A DNA stretch of 64,000 bases from Terebella lapidaria. Lineage: Eukaryota > Annelida > Polychaeta > Terebellida > Terebellidae. The translations under genes and the position numbers were made by a program. Shown here piece by piece: positions 1-11,860 of the stretch. The DNA lies in contig OX424564.1 in the NCBI GenBank assembly GCA_949152475.1, positions 744,001-808,000 of the forward strand. The letters run 5' to 3'. A model generated the notes under the pieces. The model ran no database searches and had not been told where the DNA came from. It saw nothing but the letters and a program-made list of their open reading frames with translations. How positions within the stretch are numbered: position 1 is the stretch's first letter; every line of letters begins with the position of its first letter.

Positions 1-568
1 GAGCCATTTCCAGCTTTAAAAAAAAAAAATTTTTTTTTTGGCCATTGAAATTTTTTTGGGACTTAGATAATTTCACCCAATTTTTGCTTCATAATGGGAG
101 CTATGCAGAGTAATCTCATAGAACACTTCAAGATAGAGCCTAAGTATTGGCACATTCAAATGGGAATTCATATATTGCGGTTTGAGTGGTGACCTTGAGT
201 TTGACCTTCAATAACCTTGAAAGGTCAAAACGACCTTTCTCAAAAAAATGATGAATTTTGCCTTTGGTGTCCATTTTCTCAAAATCTATTCAGACAGTTT
301 TCTTCAAAATCATGTATAATATAAGAATCTCCTCATGTACCTTTCTGATGTGTATAAGTTTTGTGCCTTTGAATCGACTGCCTGTGAAAATTTGTCATTA
401 ATGAAAAAAATCTTTCAAGATGTAACTTGATTTCGTATTATAGTCCATACAGAAAATGTTTTAACATATAAATTTTAACATCAGTGTAACGATTTATATG
501 TACTCAGTATTCTGCTGCACATGATTGCCGGTAAGCTACAGCACCCTTGGTGCTATGTTTTTATTTTT
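1..568 (+). repeat. 3' part of a hairpin-ended interspersed repeat
   Basis: Non-coding, with runs of A and T and 'ccttgaaaggtca'-type motifs. It is closely similar to 4945-5911, including a shared end that carries the hairpin AGCACC-CTT-GGTGCT (540-554 here, 5896-5910 there) followed by a T-rich stretch. The start lies outside the window. It appears to be the right part of a non-autonomous element; a terminal hairpin next to a T run is typical of Helentron-associated elements, but no Rep or helicase coding is present, so the class is inferred. Confidence 0.5.
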
Positions 569-605
569 AGGTTACCGGACCTATGGTCCGATAACCTATT
601 GCCGT

Positions 606-652
606 CACGTTGCGTCCGTCGTCCGTCCGTCGTCCGTCGTCCGTCCACAGCT
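606..652 (+). repeat. CGTCC/GTCCGTC simple repeat
   Basis: Short tandem runs of GTCCGTC and GTCGTCC directly downstream of the left palindrome of the element. The same motif occupies the same place in the copies starting at 2373, about 14340 and 27354, so it belongs to the element and did not arise locally. Confidence 0.8.
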
Positions 653-796
653 GTATCTTTAAAGTTTACAGGCGGATTTTTCTGAAATTTTGCACAAAAA
701 TGCCTAAAAATATTTCAAGAGGGGTTTTTTTTTTAGTTTTTTTATTTTCGCATTTTTCTCAAAATGGCGACCATTTTTGACGAAAAATGGCCAATT

Positions 797-1742
797 TTGG
801 ACTTTGGCGGCCATTTTCTCAAAAACTGTCTGATCAGTTTTGAGATTTTTGTTTCAAAAGATTCCCCTTATGTACCTTTATGATGTGTATAAGTTTTGTT
901 GCCCTTGAATCGCCGGTCTCCGTGTGGCGGCCATTTTGAATTTTTGACGGGTCGGCGAAAAAAATTTTTTTTGCCCCAAATCGCGTTACTATCCACTTCG
1001 GGCCATTTCTAGGCAAAAAAAAAATTTTCACCCTTTGAAAAAAATTTTGGACTTAGAAAATTTTCTTTTTTCCTTCATAATGGGAGCTGCCCGGACTGTA
1101 CTCATAGAACGCTTAAAGATAGAGCTTAGATATTGGCACTTTCAAATGGGAAGTCATATATGGCGACTTGTGTGGTGACCTTGAATTTGACCTTGGATGA
1201 CCTTGAAAGGTCAAAATAGCCATTTTTGGGTCGAAAAATGCCCAAATTTGCAGCTTTTCTGTCTTTTCTCGAAAACTGTCTGATCAGTTTTGAGATTTTC
1301 GTTTCAGAAGATTCCCCATTATGTACATTTATGATGTGTATAAGTTTTGTTGCCCTTAATCGCCGGTCTCCGTGTGGCGGCCATTTTGAATTTTTGACGG
1401 GTCGGCAAAAAAAATTTTTTTTGCCCCAAATCGCGTTACTATCCACTTCGGGCCATTTCTAGGCAAAAAAAATTTTTTACCCTTTGAAAAAAATTTTGGA
1501 CTTTGAAAATTTTCGGCACTTTTTTCCTTCATAATGGGAGCTGCCTAGACTGTACTCATAGAATGCTTGAAGATAGAGCTTAGAAATTAGCACTTTCAAA
1601 TGGGAAGTCATATATGAAGACTTGTGTGGTGACCTTGAATTTGACCTTGGATGACCTTGAAATGTCAAAACAGCCATTTTTGAGTCGAAAAATGCCCAAA
1701 TTTGCACCTTGTTTGTCTTTAATCGAAAACTGTCTGATCACT
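797..1742 (+). repeat. ~450-bp tandem repeat inside the first hairpin-ended element
   Basis: The landmark AAAACTGTCTGATCA recurs near 823, 1272 and 1723, a spacing of about 450 bp. Each unit also has GACGGGTCGGC followed by an A/T run, 'ttccttcataatgggagct' and 'gtgaccttgaatttgacctt'. A further partial unit follows to about 1930, and diverged relatives are at 5140-5640. No unit has a conserved open frame. Confidence 0.75.
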
Positions 1743-2416
1743 TTTGAGATTTTTATTTCAAAACATAGTAATTGGGGTTTTTGACATGATGTGTATAAAT
1801 ATGTATATAGTGTATAAAGTGCCTTGAATTGCTCAAAAGGCTAGAAATTTAGGCTGAATAGGCCCCAAATTTAATTTTTGGTCGTTTTCCTTCAAATTTA
1901 TCTGATCAGTTTTGAGATTTTTGTTATAAAACATGCTAATTGGGGTCCCTGACATTGTGTATAAAGATGGAGTGCTTTGAATTGCTTAAAAGGCCCCTTG
2001 AGTGTGTAAATTGGCCTCTACAGCCAAAAAATGTTTGTAGGTATAGCTGGAATTGGAAGTCATATACATGTATACCACATATATATGTGGCTTTTTTGGG
2101 TGACGTTGAACTTGACGTCAGATGATATTGAGTGCTATATCTCAGTGTCACGTCCAACAAGAAATGTGTAAATTTCGTTTATAGACAAAAGACTTGTAGA
2201 TAGACCTTGTATTTGTATTTTGAACATACATGAATACAAGGTTATATGCTGCACACTTAATGATGACATTGAAGTTCACGAAGATGATTGGTTTATCTTA
2301 ACGTCATATCTCACCTGTCCTGTTTCAACTAAAGTTGTCCGGTAACCTATCTTAGCCCTTGGGCTACTTTTTAGGTTACCGGACCTTTGGTCCGATAACC
2401 TATTGCCGTGGCGTTG

Positions 2417-2477
2417 CGTCCGTCGTCCGTCGTCCGTCGTCCGTCCGTCCGTCCGTCCGTCCGTCCGTCGTCCGTTC
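2417..2477 (+). repeat. GTCCGTC simple repeat
   Basis: A longer version of the run at 606-652: tandem GTCC/GTCGTCC units just inside the left palindrome of the second element copy. Confidence 0.85.
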
Positions 2478-2849
2478 ACATTTTTATCTTTAAAGTTTAT
2501 GGTCGAATATTTCTGAAATTTTGCACAAAAATACCTAAAAATATTTCCAGGAAAGGTTTTTTTTAGTTTTTTGATTTTCGCATTTTTTTCAAAATGGCGG
2601 CCTTTTTCGTCGAAAAATGGCCAATTTTGGACTTTGACGGTCGTTTTCTCAAAATCTGTTCAGTAACTTTTTTTCTTATTGATGCATGACACTCCTCCTA
2701 TGTACCCCTTTGACATGTATAAATTTCGTTGCCCTTGAATCGCTCGAAGTGGGCCATTTTGGGCCCAAACTCGGCCCAAATGGGACTTTCCCATGTTAAA
2801 TTCTCCTATGCTTTATAATGGGACACATTAAGCCTAATATCTCACTTAA

Positions 2850-4900
2850 AATTGAAATTAGAGACTAAGAATCAATTGTGGACATATAGGAAATGATATA
2901 TGCTGAATATTCTCGTGACCTTGAATTTGACCTCTGACCTTGGTTTCAAGGTCATAGCGGCCGTTCTCGTCGAAAATGGCTAATTTTGGACTTTGATGGT
3001 CGTTTTCTCAAAATCTGTTCAGTAACTTTTTTTCTTATTGATGCATAACACTCCTCATATGTACTTCTGTGACATGTATAAATTTCGTTGCGCTTGAATC
3101 ACTCGAAGTGGGCCATTTTGGGCCCAAACTCGGCCCAGATGTGACTTTCCCATGTTAAATTTTCCCATGCTTTATAATGGGACACATCAAGCCTAATATC
3201 TCACTTAATATTGAGATTAGAGACTAGGAATCAATTGTGGACATATAGGAAATGATATATGCTGAATATTCTCGTGACCTTGAATTTGACCTTTGACCTC
3301 ATTTTCAAGGTCACAGGACAAAATGGCTAATATCTCGCTTATTATCGACTTTACAGCTTAGAAATCAATTGTGAACATATAGGAAATGATATATGCTGAA
3401 TATTCTCGTGACCTTGAATTTGACCTTTGACCTCATTTTCAAGGTCACAGGACAAAATGGCTAATATCTCGCTTATTATCGACTTTACAGCTTAGGAATC
3501 CATTGTGAACATATAGGAAATGATATATGCTGAATATTCTCGTGACCTTGAATTTGACCTTTGGCCTCATTTTCAAGGTCACAAGACAAAATGGCTAATA
3601 TCTCGCTTATTATCGACTTTACAGCTTAGGAATCAATTGTGAACATATAGGAAATGATATATGCTGAATATTCTCGTGACCTTGAATTTGACCTTTGACC
3701 TCATTTCCAAGGTCACAGGACAAAATTGCTAATATCTCGCTTATTATCGACTTTACGGCTTAGGAATCAATTGTGAACATATAGGAAATGATATATGCTG
3801 AATATTCTCATGACCTTGAATTTGACCTTTGACCTCATTTTCAAGGTCACAGGACAAATTGGCCAATATCTTGCTTATTAGCGACTTTACCGCTTAGGAA
3901 TCAATTGTGAACATATAGGAAATGATATATGCTGAAAATTCTCGTGACCTTGAATTTGACCTTTGACCTCATTTTCAAGGTCACAGGACAAAATGGCCAA
4001 TATCTTGCTTATCAGCGACTTAACAGCTTAGAAATCAATTGTGAACATATAGGAAATTATATATGCTGAAAATTCTGATGACCTTGAATTTGACCTTTGA
4101 CCTCATTTTGAAGGTCACATGACAAAATGGCTAAGATCTCGCTTATTATCGACTTTACAGCTTAGGAATCAATTGTGAACATATAGGAAATGATATACGC
4201 AGAATATTCTCATGACCTTGAATTTGACCTTTGACCTCATTTCCAAGGTCACAGGACAAAATGGCCAATATCTTGCTTATTAGCGACTTTACAGCTTAGG
4301 AATCAATTGTGAACATATAGGAAATGATATATGCTGAATATTCTCGTGACCTTGAATTTGACCTTTGACCTCATTTTCAAGGTCACCGGACAGAATGGCC
4401 AATATCTTGCTTATTAGCGACTTTACAGCTTAGGAATCAATTGTGAACATATAGGAAATGATATATGCTGAAAATGCTCGTGAACTTGAATTTGACCTTT
4501 GACCTATTTTCAAGGTCATAGGACAAAATGGCCAATATCTTGCTTATTAGCGACTTTACAGCTTAGGAATTAATTGTGAACATAAGGAAATGATATATGC
4601 TGAAAATTCTCATGACCTTGAATTTGACCTTTGACCTCATTTTCAAGGTCAGCAGGACAAAATGGCTAATATCTTGCTTATTATCGACTTTACAGCTTAG
4701 GAATCAATTGTGAACATATAGGAAATGATATATTCTGAATATTTTAATGATATTGAATTTGACCTTTGACCTAAATTTCAAGGTCAGTCATTTTATTTTC
4801 AAAGTCAGATTACAAAATGGCTTATATCTCGCTTATTATCAAATTTACAGCTTAGGGGTCCATCGTGAACATATAGGAAATGATGTATGCTGAATAGTTT
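2850..4900 (+). repeat. 134-bp satellite, first block (about 15 units)
   Basis: The landmark CTCGTGACC is at 3271, 3405, 3539 and 3673, exactly 134 bp apart. Most units contain TGACCTTGAA, TGACCTTTGACCT and TTCAAGGTCA close together, followed by 'aaaatggctaatatctcgc' and 'aggaatcaattgtg'. Units differ by scattered substitutions and a few single-base indels, so the array is not freshly amplified. Confidence 0.9.
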
Positions 4901-4944
4901 GGTGATCTAGAATTTAACCTTTGATCCCATTTTCACGGTTAGAG

Positions 4945-5911
4945 ATAAGGCGATTTCAGTGGTCACCTTGAATTTGACTTTCAAAAAAACAAAAAAAAAT
5001 TTTTTTGGCCAATGAAAATTTTTTTTGAAAATTTCACCCAATTTTCCTTCATAATTTGAGCTGTGCGGAGTAAACTCATAGAACACTTGAAGATAGAGCC
5101 TAAGTAATTGCACATTCAAATGGGAAACCATATATTGTGGTTTGAATGATGACCTTGAATTTTACCTTCAATGACCTTGGAAGGTCAAAACGACCTTTTT
5201 TGTCGAAAAATGACCAATTTTGGATTTTGATGGCCATTTTCTCAAAAACTGTTTGATCAGTTTTGAGATTTTTGTTTCAAAACATTCCTCTTATGTACCT
5301 TTATAATGTGTATAAGTTTCGTTGCCCTTGAATCGCCGGTCTGCGTGTGGCAGCCATTTTGATTTTTTGACGGGTCGGCGAAAAATTTTTTTTTGTCCAA
5401 AATCAAGTCACTATTCGTTTTGAGCCATTTCCAGCAAAAAAAATAAAAAAAACATTTTTGGCCATTGAAAAATTTTTTGGACTTAGAAAATTTCACCCAA
5501 TTTTTCCTTCATAATGGGAGCTGTGAGGAGTAAACTCACAAAATAGACCCTAAGTATTGGCACATTCAAATGGGAAATCATATATTGCGGTTTGAATGAT
5601 GACCTTGAATTTGACCTTCAAAGACCTTGGAAGGTCAAAAACGATGAAATTTGTCTTTGGTGACCATTTTTGTCTAAATCTATTCAGACAGTTTATCTCA
5701 AAATCATGTATAAGATTATCTTTATGTACCTTTGTGATGTGTAATTTGATTTTGTACTATATATAGTCCATACAGAAAATGTGTTTCCAGCAACATTTAC
5801 GAACATGTTTTGACAATTAGAGTTCAAGATCAGTGTAACAATTTATATGTTGGAAAATCAATACTCTGCGTTTCTCATGATTGCCGGTAAGCTACAGCAC
5901 CCTTGGTGCTA
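4945..5911 (+). repeat. Repeat segment inserted in the 134-bp satellite
   Basis: This segment interrupts the satellite, which resumes at about 5912 in mid-unit. It resembles 1-568 and the ~450-bp tandem unit (GACGGGTCGGC, 'ttccttcataatgggagct') and ends with the hairpin AGCACC-CTT-GGTGCT (5896-5910). It is best read as a second hairpin-ended element family nested in the first. Its left boundary is approximate. Confidence 0.5.
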
Positions 5912-6715
5912 TGTTTATCGACTTTACAGCTTAGGAATCAATTGTGCGCATATAGGATTTGATATATGTTGAATATTCTCATGACCTTGAATTTGACCTC
6001 TGACCTCATTTTCAAGGTCAGAGCATAAAATGGCTAATATCTCGCTTATTATCGACTTTACAGCTTAGGAATCAATTGTGAACATATAGGAAATGATATA
6101 TGCTGAAAATTCTCATGACCTTGAATTTGACCTTTGACCTCATTTTCAAGGTCAAATGACAAAATGGCTAATATCTCGCTTATTATCGACTTTACAGCTT
6201 AGGAATCAATTGTGAACATATAGGAAATGATATATGCTGAATATTCTCATGACCTTGAATTTGACCTTTGACCTCATTTTCAAGGTCAGAGCATAAAATG
6301 GCTAATATCTCGCTTATTATCGACTTTACAGCTTAGGAATCAATTGTGGACCTATAGGAAATGATACATGTTGAATATTGTCATGACCTTTAATTCGACC
6401 TTTGACCTGATTTTCAAGGTCAGATCACAAAATGGCTAATATCTTGCTTAATATTGACTTTACAGCTTAGCAATCAATTGTCAACATATAGGAAATGATA
6501 TATGCTGAATATTCTCATGACCTTGAACTCGACCTCTGACCTCATTTTCAAGGTCAGGTCACACAATGGCTAGTATCTCACTTAATATCGACTTTACAGC
6601 CTAGGAATCAATTGTGAACATGCTAGAAATGATATGGGCTGAATGTTCTTGTGACCTTGAATTGACCAATGACCTTATTTTCAAGGTTATGGGACAAAAG
6701 GCTAATATCTAAAAT
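5912..6715 (+). repeat. 134-bp satellite, second block (about 6 units)
   Basis: Continuation of the satellite after the inserted segment. The composite of TGACCTTGAA, TGACCT(T/C)TGACCT and TTCAAGGTCA is kept in most units. The last unit is decayed and runs into the right end of the second element. Confidence 0.85.
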
Positions 6716-6752
6716 ATACATTGTCCGGTAACCTTTCTTAGCCCTTGGGCTA

Positions 6753-8398
6753 GTTTTTTTTCTTATTGATGCATAACACTCCTCTTATGTGCCCCTGTGA
6801 CATGTATAAATTTCGTTGCCCTTGAATCGCTCGAAGTGGGCCATTTTGGGCCCAAACTCGGCCCAAATGGGACTCTCCCATGTTAAATTCTCCTATGCTT
6901 TATAATGGGACACAATTAAGCCTAATATCTCACTTAATATTGAGATTAGAGACTAGGAATCAATTGTGCACATATAGGAAATGATATATCCTGAATATTC
7001 TGGTGACCTTGAATTTGACCTCTGACCTCGGTTTCAAGGTCAGAGGGCCATTTTCGTCGAAAAATGGCCAATTTTGGACTTTGACGGTCGTTTTCTCAGA
7101 ATCCGTTCAGTAACTATTTTTCTTATCAATGCATAGCACTCCTCATATGTACCCCTGTGACACGTATAAATTTCGTTGCCCTTGAATCGCTCGAGGTAGG
7201 CCATTTTGGCCCAAACTCGGCCCAAATGGGACTTTCCCATGTTAAATTCTCCTATGCTTTACAATGGGACACATTAAGCCTAATATCTCACTTATTATTG
7301 AGATTAGAGACTAGGAATCAATTGTGCACATATAGGAAATGATATATGCTGAATATTCTCAGGGTCTTGAATTTGACCTCTGACCTCGGTTTCAAGGTCA
7401 GAGCACAAAATGTCTAATATCTTGCTTATTAACGACTTTACAGCTTAGGAACCAATTGTGGACATATAGGAAATGATATATGCCGAATATTCTGATGACC
7501 TTGAATTTGACCTTTGACCTCATTTTCAAGGTCACACCACAGAATGGCTAAAATCTCTTTTATTATCGATTTTACAGCTTAGGGATCAATTGTGGACATA
7601 TAGGAAATGATATATGCTGAATATTCTCGTGACCTTGAATTTGACTTCTGACCTCAGTTTCAAGGTCAGAGCACAAAATGGCTAATATCTTGCTTATTAT
7701 TGACTTTACAGTGTAGGAATCAATTATGAACTTATAGGAAATGATATATGCAGATTATTGTCATGACCTTGAATTTGACCTTTGACCTCCTTTTCAAGAT
7801 CGCAGGACAAAATAGCTAATATCTCGCTTATTATCGATTTTACAGCTTAGGAATCAATTATGAACATATAGGAAATGATATATGCTGAATATTGCTATGA
7901 CCTTGGATTTGACCTTTGACCTCATTTTCAAGGTCAGAGAACGAAATGGGTAATATCTCGCTTTTTATCGACTTTACAGCTTAGCAATCAATTGGGGACA
8001 TATAGAAAATGATATATTCTGAACATTGTCATGACCTTGAACTTCACCTTTGACCTAATTTCCAAGGTCACAGGACAAAATGGCTAATGGCTTGCTCATT
8101 ATAGACTTTACAGCTTAGGAATCAATTATGAACATATAGGAAATGATATATGCTGAATATTACTATGACCTTGAATTCGACCTTTGACCTCATTTTCAAG
8201 GTCACAGGACATAATGGCTAATATCTCGCTTATTATTGACTTCACAGCTTAGGAATTAATTGTGGACATACTAGAAATGACATATGCCGAATATTATCGT
8301 GTCCTTGAATTGACCAATGACGTTTTTTAAAGGTCACGGGACAAAATACTAATATCTAAAATATATATTGTCCGGTAACCTTTCTTAGCCCTTGGGCT
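6753..8398 (+). mobile_element. Third satellite-bearing element copy, lacking the left palindrome
   Basis: The region opens with 'cttattgatgcataacactcctc', which also occurs internally near 2670 and 3030. It continues into satellite units and ends with GTCCGGTAACCT (8370-8381) and the hairpin AGCCC-TT-GGGCT (8387-8398). No palindromic left end is seen, so it is left-truncated or arose by duplication of the right part of copy 2. Confidence 0.45.
6905..8345 (+). repeat. 134-bp satellite, third block (about 10 units)
   Basis: Same unit as in 2850-4900, more diverged between units. The DR1-like TGACCTTTGACCT is present in most units; some carry TGACCTCTGACCT. Each unit again has 'gctaatatct' and 'ttacagcttagg' landmarks. 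Confidence 0.85.
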
Positions 8399-9738
8399 CA
8401 TTTTTCTCAGAGAAATATCGATCTAGATCTACAATGATTTGACAAAAAAAACTATGACATGCCTACCAACATGCGAATTTTCACAAAAGCTTGCATCATA
8501 TACATATATCATATATCATATATATCATATATATCATATATCATATACATATATCATGATCTGCTTCAGGCCCCTACAAAAATTCTGACAATGCTGTAGG
8601 CCTACAGCTACACTGGGGCACATGAATTTAACCCGCTTAGCCAACCCGCGAGCGTTCATCTCACTTAGGCTGTGAAACATCACCTCGTATATTTTCATAC
8701 CAGCTTTCTGGGTGAGTGTATATTCACACTGCATGAAAATAATGACCAGTTTTCAAGCAGTATTTTGTGAGCGTTCTGCTCAGAAACTGGGGGAAACAAT
8801 AGGGTTTTTCATTGCCATCAGCGTCCAAAATTTTGTATATTTTCACCACGTGTCCATTCAAAGCATGATAGCGAAAAATCCCATGTGTCGTCCCATATAT
8901 TCATACTTATCACACACTGTCCAATACGTCAATTGATAAAACTAGCATAGTTAGGTTGGAATTTTTTGATACAAAGGTGCTTATGGACCACCGATGTAAG
9001 ACCATTGGGGCCTATTTCGATCATTAGTTGAATGGCCACTTCAGTTGTACTATGTAGCCTGTAGCTTACACCACACGTACACAGAACGCCTGTGACCTCA
9101 ACCGGCCATGAGTTTGATCGTCAAGATTTTTAACCATTCAGATCATTGGTCTGGGAAACTTCATTGTCTCGTGATAATACATTTTTTGTTAATTTTTAAT
9201 TTATAAAATTCACCAAATAAACTGTCGATCGGAAGCCTCATCATGATTTTTTTTGTAAGATAACGAAAATTCTAACATAATAATGCTTGTGACACCAGTT
9301 TGCTACCATATGTAAACATGATTACCAGAAATCTCAAATTTGACTATTTATACTCAAGATAGGCCTATGCAAACAGATTAATCAAAATGATTTCATTGAC
9401 TGAATATTAGGTATTTCAAGTCTCCGACACGGTATATAGGCACATACATACTGAATTTCATGAGATACTGGCTCAACACGGAAATAACAGGTAATGCCAT
9501 TTTCAGGATGTTGCAGATCGGTAGCATTTTTTTTGCATGGAGTGACACCAATAGCTGTAGGCCTACCGGGTGAACAAGCAAAAGGAAACCTGAAGGTTCC
9601 AGATGAAATGTTACCAAAGGTGAAATTATGTCCAGTAATCGACAAATTTGACGGATTATTGGTTCATTTTATTATTTGCATCCAATTACCAGGCCTATAT
9701 AGCATCGAGCCAAAATTAATCATTTCAACTTATACATA
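8399..9738 (+). other. Unassigned AT-rich DNA
   Basis: No gene, RNA or element end is recognised. The longest open frames are short and lack any family resemblance. The only structured part is the TATATCA microsatellite at 8497-8560. Confidence 0.6.
8497..8560 (+). repeat. (ATATATCAT)n microsatellite
   Basis: Imperfect tandem run of ATATCAT/ATATATCAT units ending in 'atatatcatgatctgc'. Confidence 0.9.
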
Positions 9739-10045
9739 CCGTATTGGTCCTAATAGTGGCACGTGTCCTAATAGTAGAGCGTCCCCCTCTTTTCACCAAA
9801 AATGTTCGATATTTGAAACCTTGTTATTCACTTCATATCTTTCTAATAAAATCTTACAGTGTTCCAATCCACATATTTATGTTATTGTGGCGATTATGCC
9901 CAAAGATCACGGCAGGTGACTTTCCTAAACACTAACCAGTTTTACGGTCTCTTTTTGGACGCTTCTGTTCGAAGCATGCGTTGCCCCGGCATCGCTTTGT
10001 AATCCTCTTGCGCCCAGTAAACTATAACAATGGTTTGACCTAGTT

Positions 10046-10390
10046 AGGCATCCCGATTGAAAATCGGGAGGCCTTATGTTTTTGTCTGTTTTTTTTTTTT
10101 TTTTTTTTTTCTTCTTCCGCCGTTTGGTTTCCGGATCATAACTCTTGAACGCCTCGATCTATCTTTCCGAAATTTTCACAGCTCATCCGAAATACTTTGC
10201 TTCTAACCCCTATTGTTTTTCGTCGAGATCCGAAATCCAAGATGGCCGCCAGCGGCCATTTTGGAAAAAAAAATCGGGCGATTCCTGTCAATGTCATAAT
10301 TTGATTCAGGCAATTTCCAGAGGAAAAAAAATTTTGTAGGTGCATTTTTTTTTTTTTTTTTGGACTTAGAATTTTTCCCTCGCCTGCGCC
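10046..10390 (+). mobile_element. Palindrome-headed non-coding element
   Basis: The head at about 10046-10075 is an inverted repeat (ATCCCGATT, GAA, AATCGGGA within AGGC...GCCT), followed by a long T run (about 10089-10110) and 'cgtttggtttccggatcataact'. The segment at 21709-21800 has the same plan: AAGGCATTTC / GAAATGCCTT, T runs, then 'tttggtttccgcacgataact'. The right boundary is unclear. It is nested in the TIR element at 9739-12004. Confidence 0.45.
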
Positions 10391-10429
10391 CATGCAGATG
10401 TAATACTGTAACTGAGCCATGCTACTGTA

Positions 10430-10712
10430 TTCACTGACTGCAGCCTGCATGTCCAGCATGAGGCTAGGCTCTGCCCTCTCAGCCAGTGCAGGAGATCAGC
10501 CAGTCTGTCCAGCACAGCAATGGGCTCTGCCCCTCTCAGCCAACCCTGCTCAGTCATGCCTTACAAGATCAGCCAGTCTGTCCAGCTCAGAAATAGGCTC
10601 CGCCCCTCTCAGCCAGCCCTGCTCAGTCATGCCTGACAAGATCAGCCAGTCTGTCCAGCACAGAAATAGGCTCCACCCCTCTCAGCCAGCCCTGCTCAGT
10701 CATGCCTGACAA
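10430..10712 (+). repeat. 73-bp tandem repeat
   Basis: GATCAGCCAGTCTGTCCAGC starts at 10494, 10567 and 10640, exactly 73 bp apart, in about 3.5 units. Each has 'ccctctcagccagccctgctcagtc'-type sequence. Open frames across the block simply follow the period and show no protein family. Confidence 0.9.
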
Positions 10713-11469
10713 GTGATACAGCTAGCATGTCCAACATGACCCTAGGCTCATATCCATGCATAATCCCCACTCCCCCCTCCAAAGCCTGGTTTACTAGTGT
10801 GTGTACATGGTAAAAGAATGAAGTTCCATCCCACAGAATACAATAGTTGGTTAATAAGCCAACACACATGACACAACATGCTTGGGGAATGATTTGCCAT
10901 GTCTGCATTTATATTGTACAAACATGTATTGTTTGAATGTTTTGTTATTCAACTCTATTTCACATGCAATGACCAAATCATCATTGTTTTAGTTAGCTGG
11001 CAAATGTTTGGCTTTGGTTATAATATGAATGCGAAAATTCCGCTGTATTGTACAAGTTTTGAAATCACAAAATTGGCCAAGATGACACAGCATTCTTTTA
11101 GTCACGTATCATTTTATATTTGACAGGAGCACCTGAAAAATATCACGAACATTCTGATTAAATATACTAGTACGCTGAATAATATTGGCTGGGTAATTGT
11201 CCATTCATTTTGGGTGGCAAATGTCTGGTGGGCCAAGTTGTCAAGATGATAAAAAGCAGTTCTGGTAAGAAACTGTCTGATGAGCTCTCACTCTTACCCA
11301 CATACAATGGCCTATGTATCCTTTTTTCTCAGTCCAGTATGACCATTTGAAATGATAAGAACAAAATGGGGGATGCCACAAAGCCTATAGGCTTTTATGT
11401 CTAGTTTCCCTTCGTGTCTCGTGTATTGGTGTTTATATACTCTGGTACCGTTTTGATCTGTGAGTTGTC

Positions 11470-11860
11470 TCAGAGCAAGGCGAGAGGGACGACGGGGAGC
11501 TCAGCCATGAGCTCTACATCCTCGCACCGCGGCTAAGGCCTTCGCGGGCCCTGGGGACGACATCAATGGGGAGCCCGGGCTGGGGTAGACCTTGATGACT
11601 CGGATCACCGGTCTTCTCCACCCGGGATGGTGCGACACAGGCTCTGGCAGACTGTCGGGCTGTCCGTACGTTGGGCTCGTTGGGCGGGCTGCTACCTGGT
11701 TAAAGTTCTAATGCTAGAGTAATGACTGCGCCTGCAGTGACCTTCGGTGAGCGGACCTCCGCGAGGATCCGGGGATAGCGGGTGCGCGTCCGCGATGACC
11801 TGTGGTGAGAGGACTATCCTCGAGGATCCCAGATAGCGGACGACGTTAAAACTTTATTTG
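11470..11860 (+). other. GC-rich segment with a ~55-bp internal direct duplication
   Basis: GC content is clearly higher than in the surrounding AT-rich DNA. Two related blocks lie at about 11736-11783 and 11796-11842; both contain GGTGAG..GGAC, then CG(C/A)GAGGATCC and ATAGCGG. No tRNA, snRNA or SINE promoter could be identified with confidence. It may be part of the interior of the surrounding TIR element. Confidence 0.4.

Larger units (their letters stand above)
569..2366 (+). mobile_element. Helentron-associated (pearl/HINE)-like element, copy 1
   Basis: The left end is an almost perfect palindrome at 569-597 (AGGTTACCGGACC, three bases, GGTCCGATAACCT). The right end has GTCCGGTAACCT (2337-2348), which is the inverse of the left terminal sequence, and then the hairpin TAGCCC-TT-GGGCTA (2353-2366). 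T runs lie on both sides. Inside are a CGTCC simple repeat and tandem copies of a ~450-bp unit. Non-autonomous elements of the Helentron group are known to combine inverted ends, a 3' stem-loop, a tandem-repeat core and insertion into T-rich sites. No protein is encoded. A fold-back DNA transposon is the alternative. Confidence 0.5.
2373..6752 (+). mobile_element. Helentron-associated-like element, copy 2, with 134-bp satellite core
   Basis: The left palindrome at 2373-2401 matches that at 569-597. The right end has GTCCGGTAACCT (6723-6734) and the hairpin TAGCCC-TT-GGGCTA (6739-6752). Between them are a CGTCC repeat, a short unique left part and a long 134-bp satellite, interrupted by another repeat at about 4945-5911. 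The left palindrome lies only six bases after the hairpin of copy 1, so two elements sit head to tail. Non-coding. Confidence 0.5.

Noticed and set aside
10366-10709. Open frames of 63 and 96 codons
   Set aside because: They follow the 73-bp tandem repeat, which lacks stops in those phases; not a gene.
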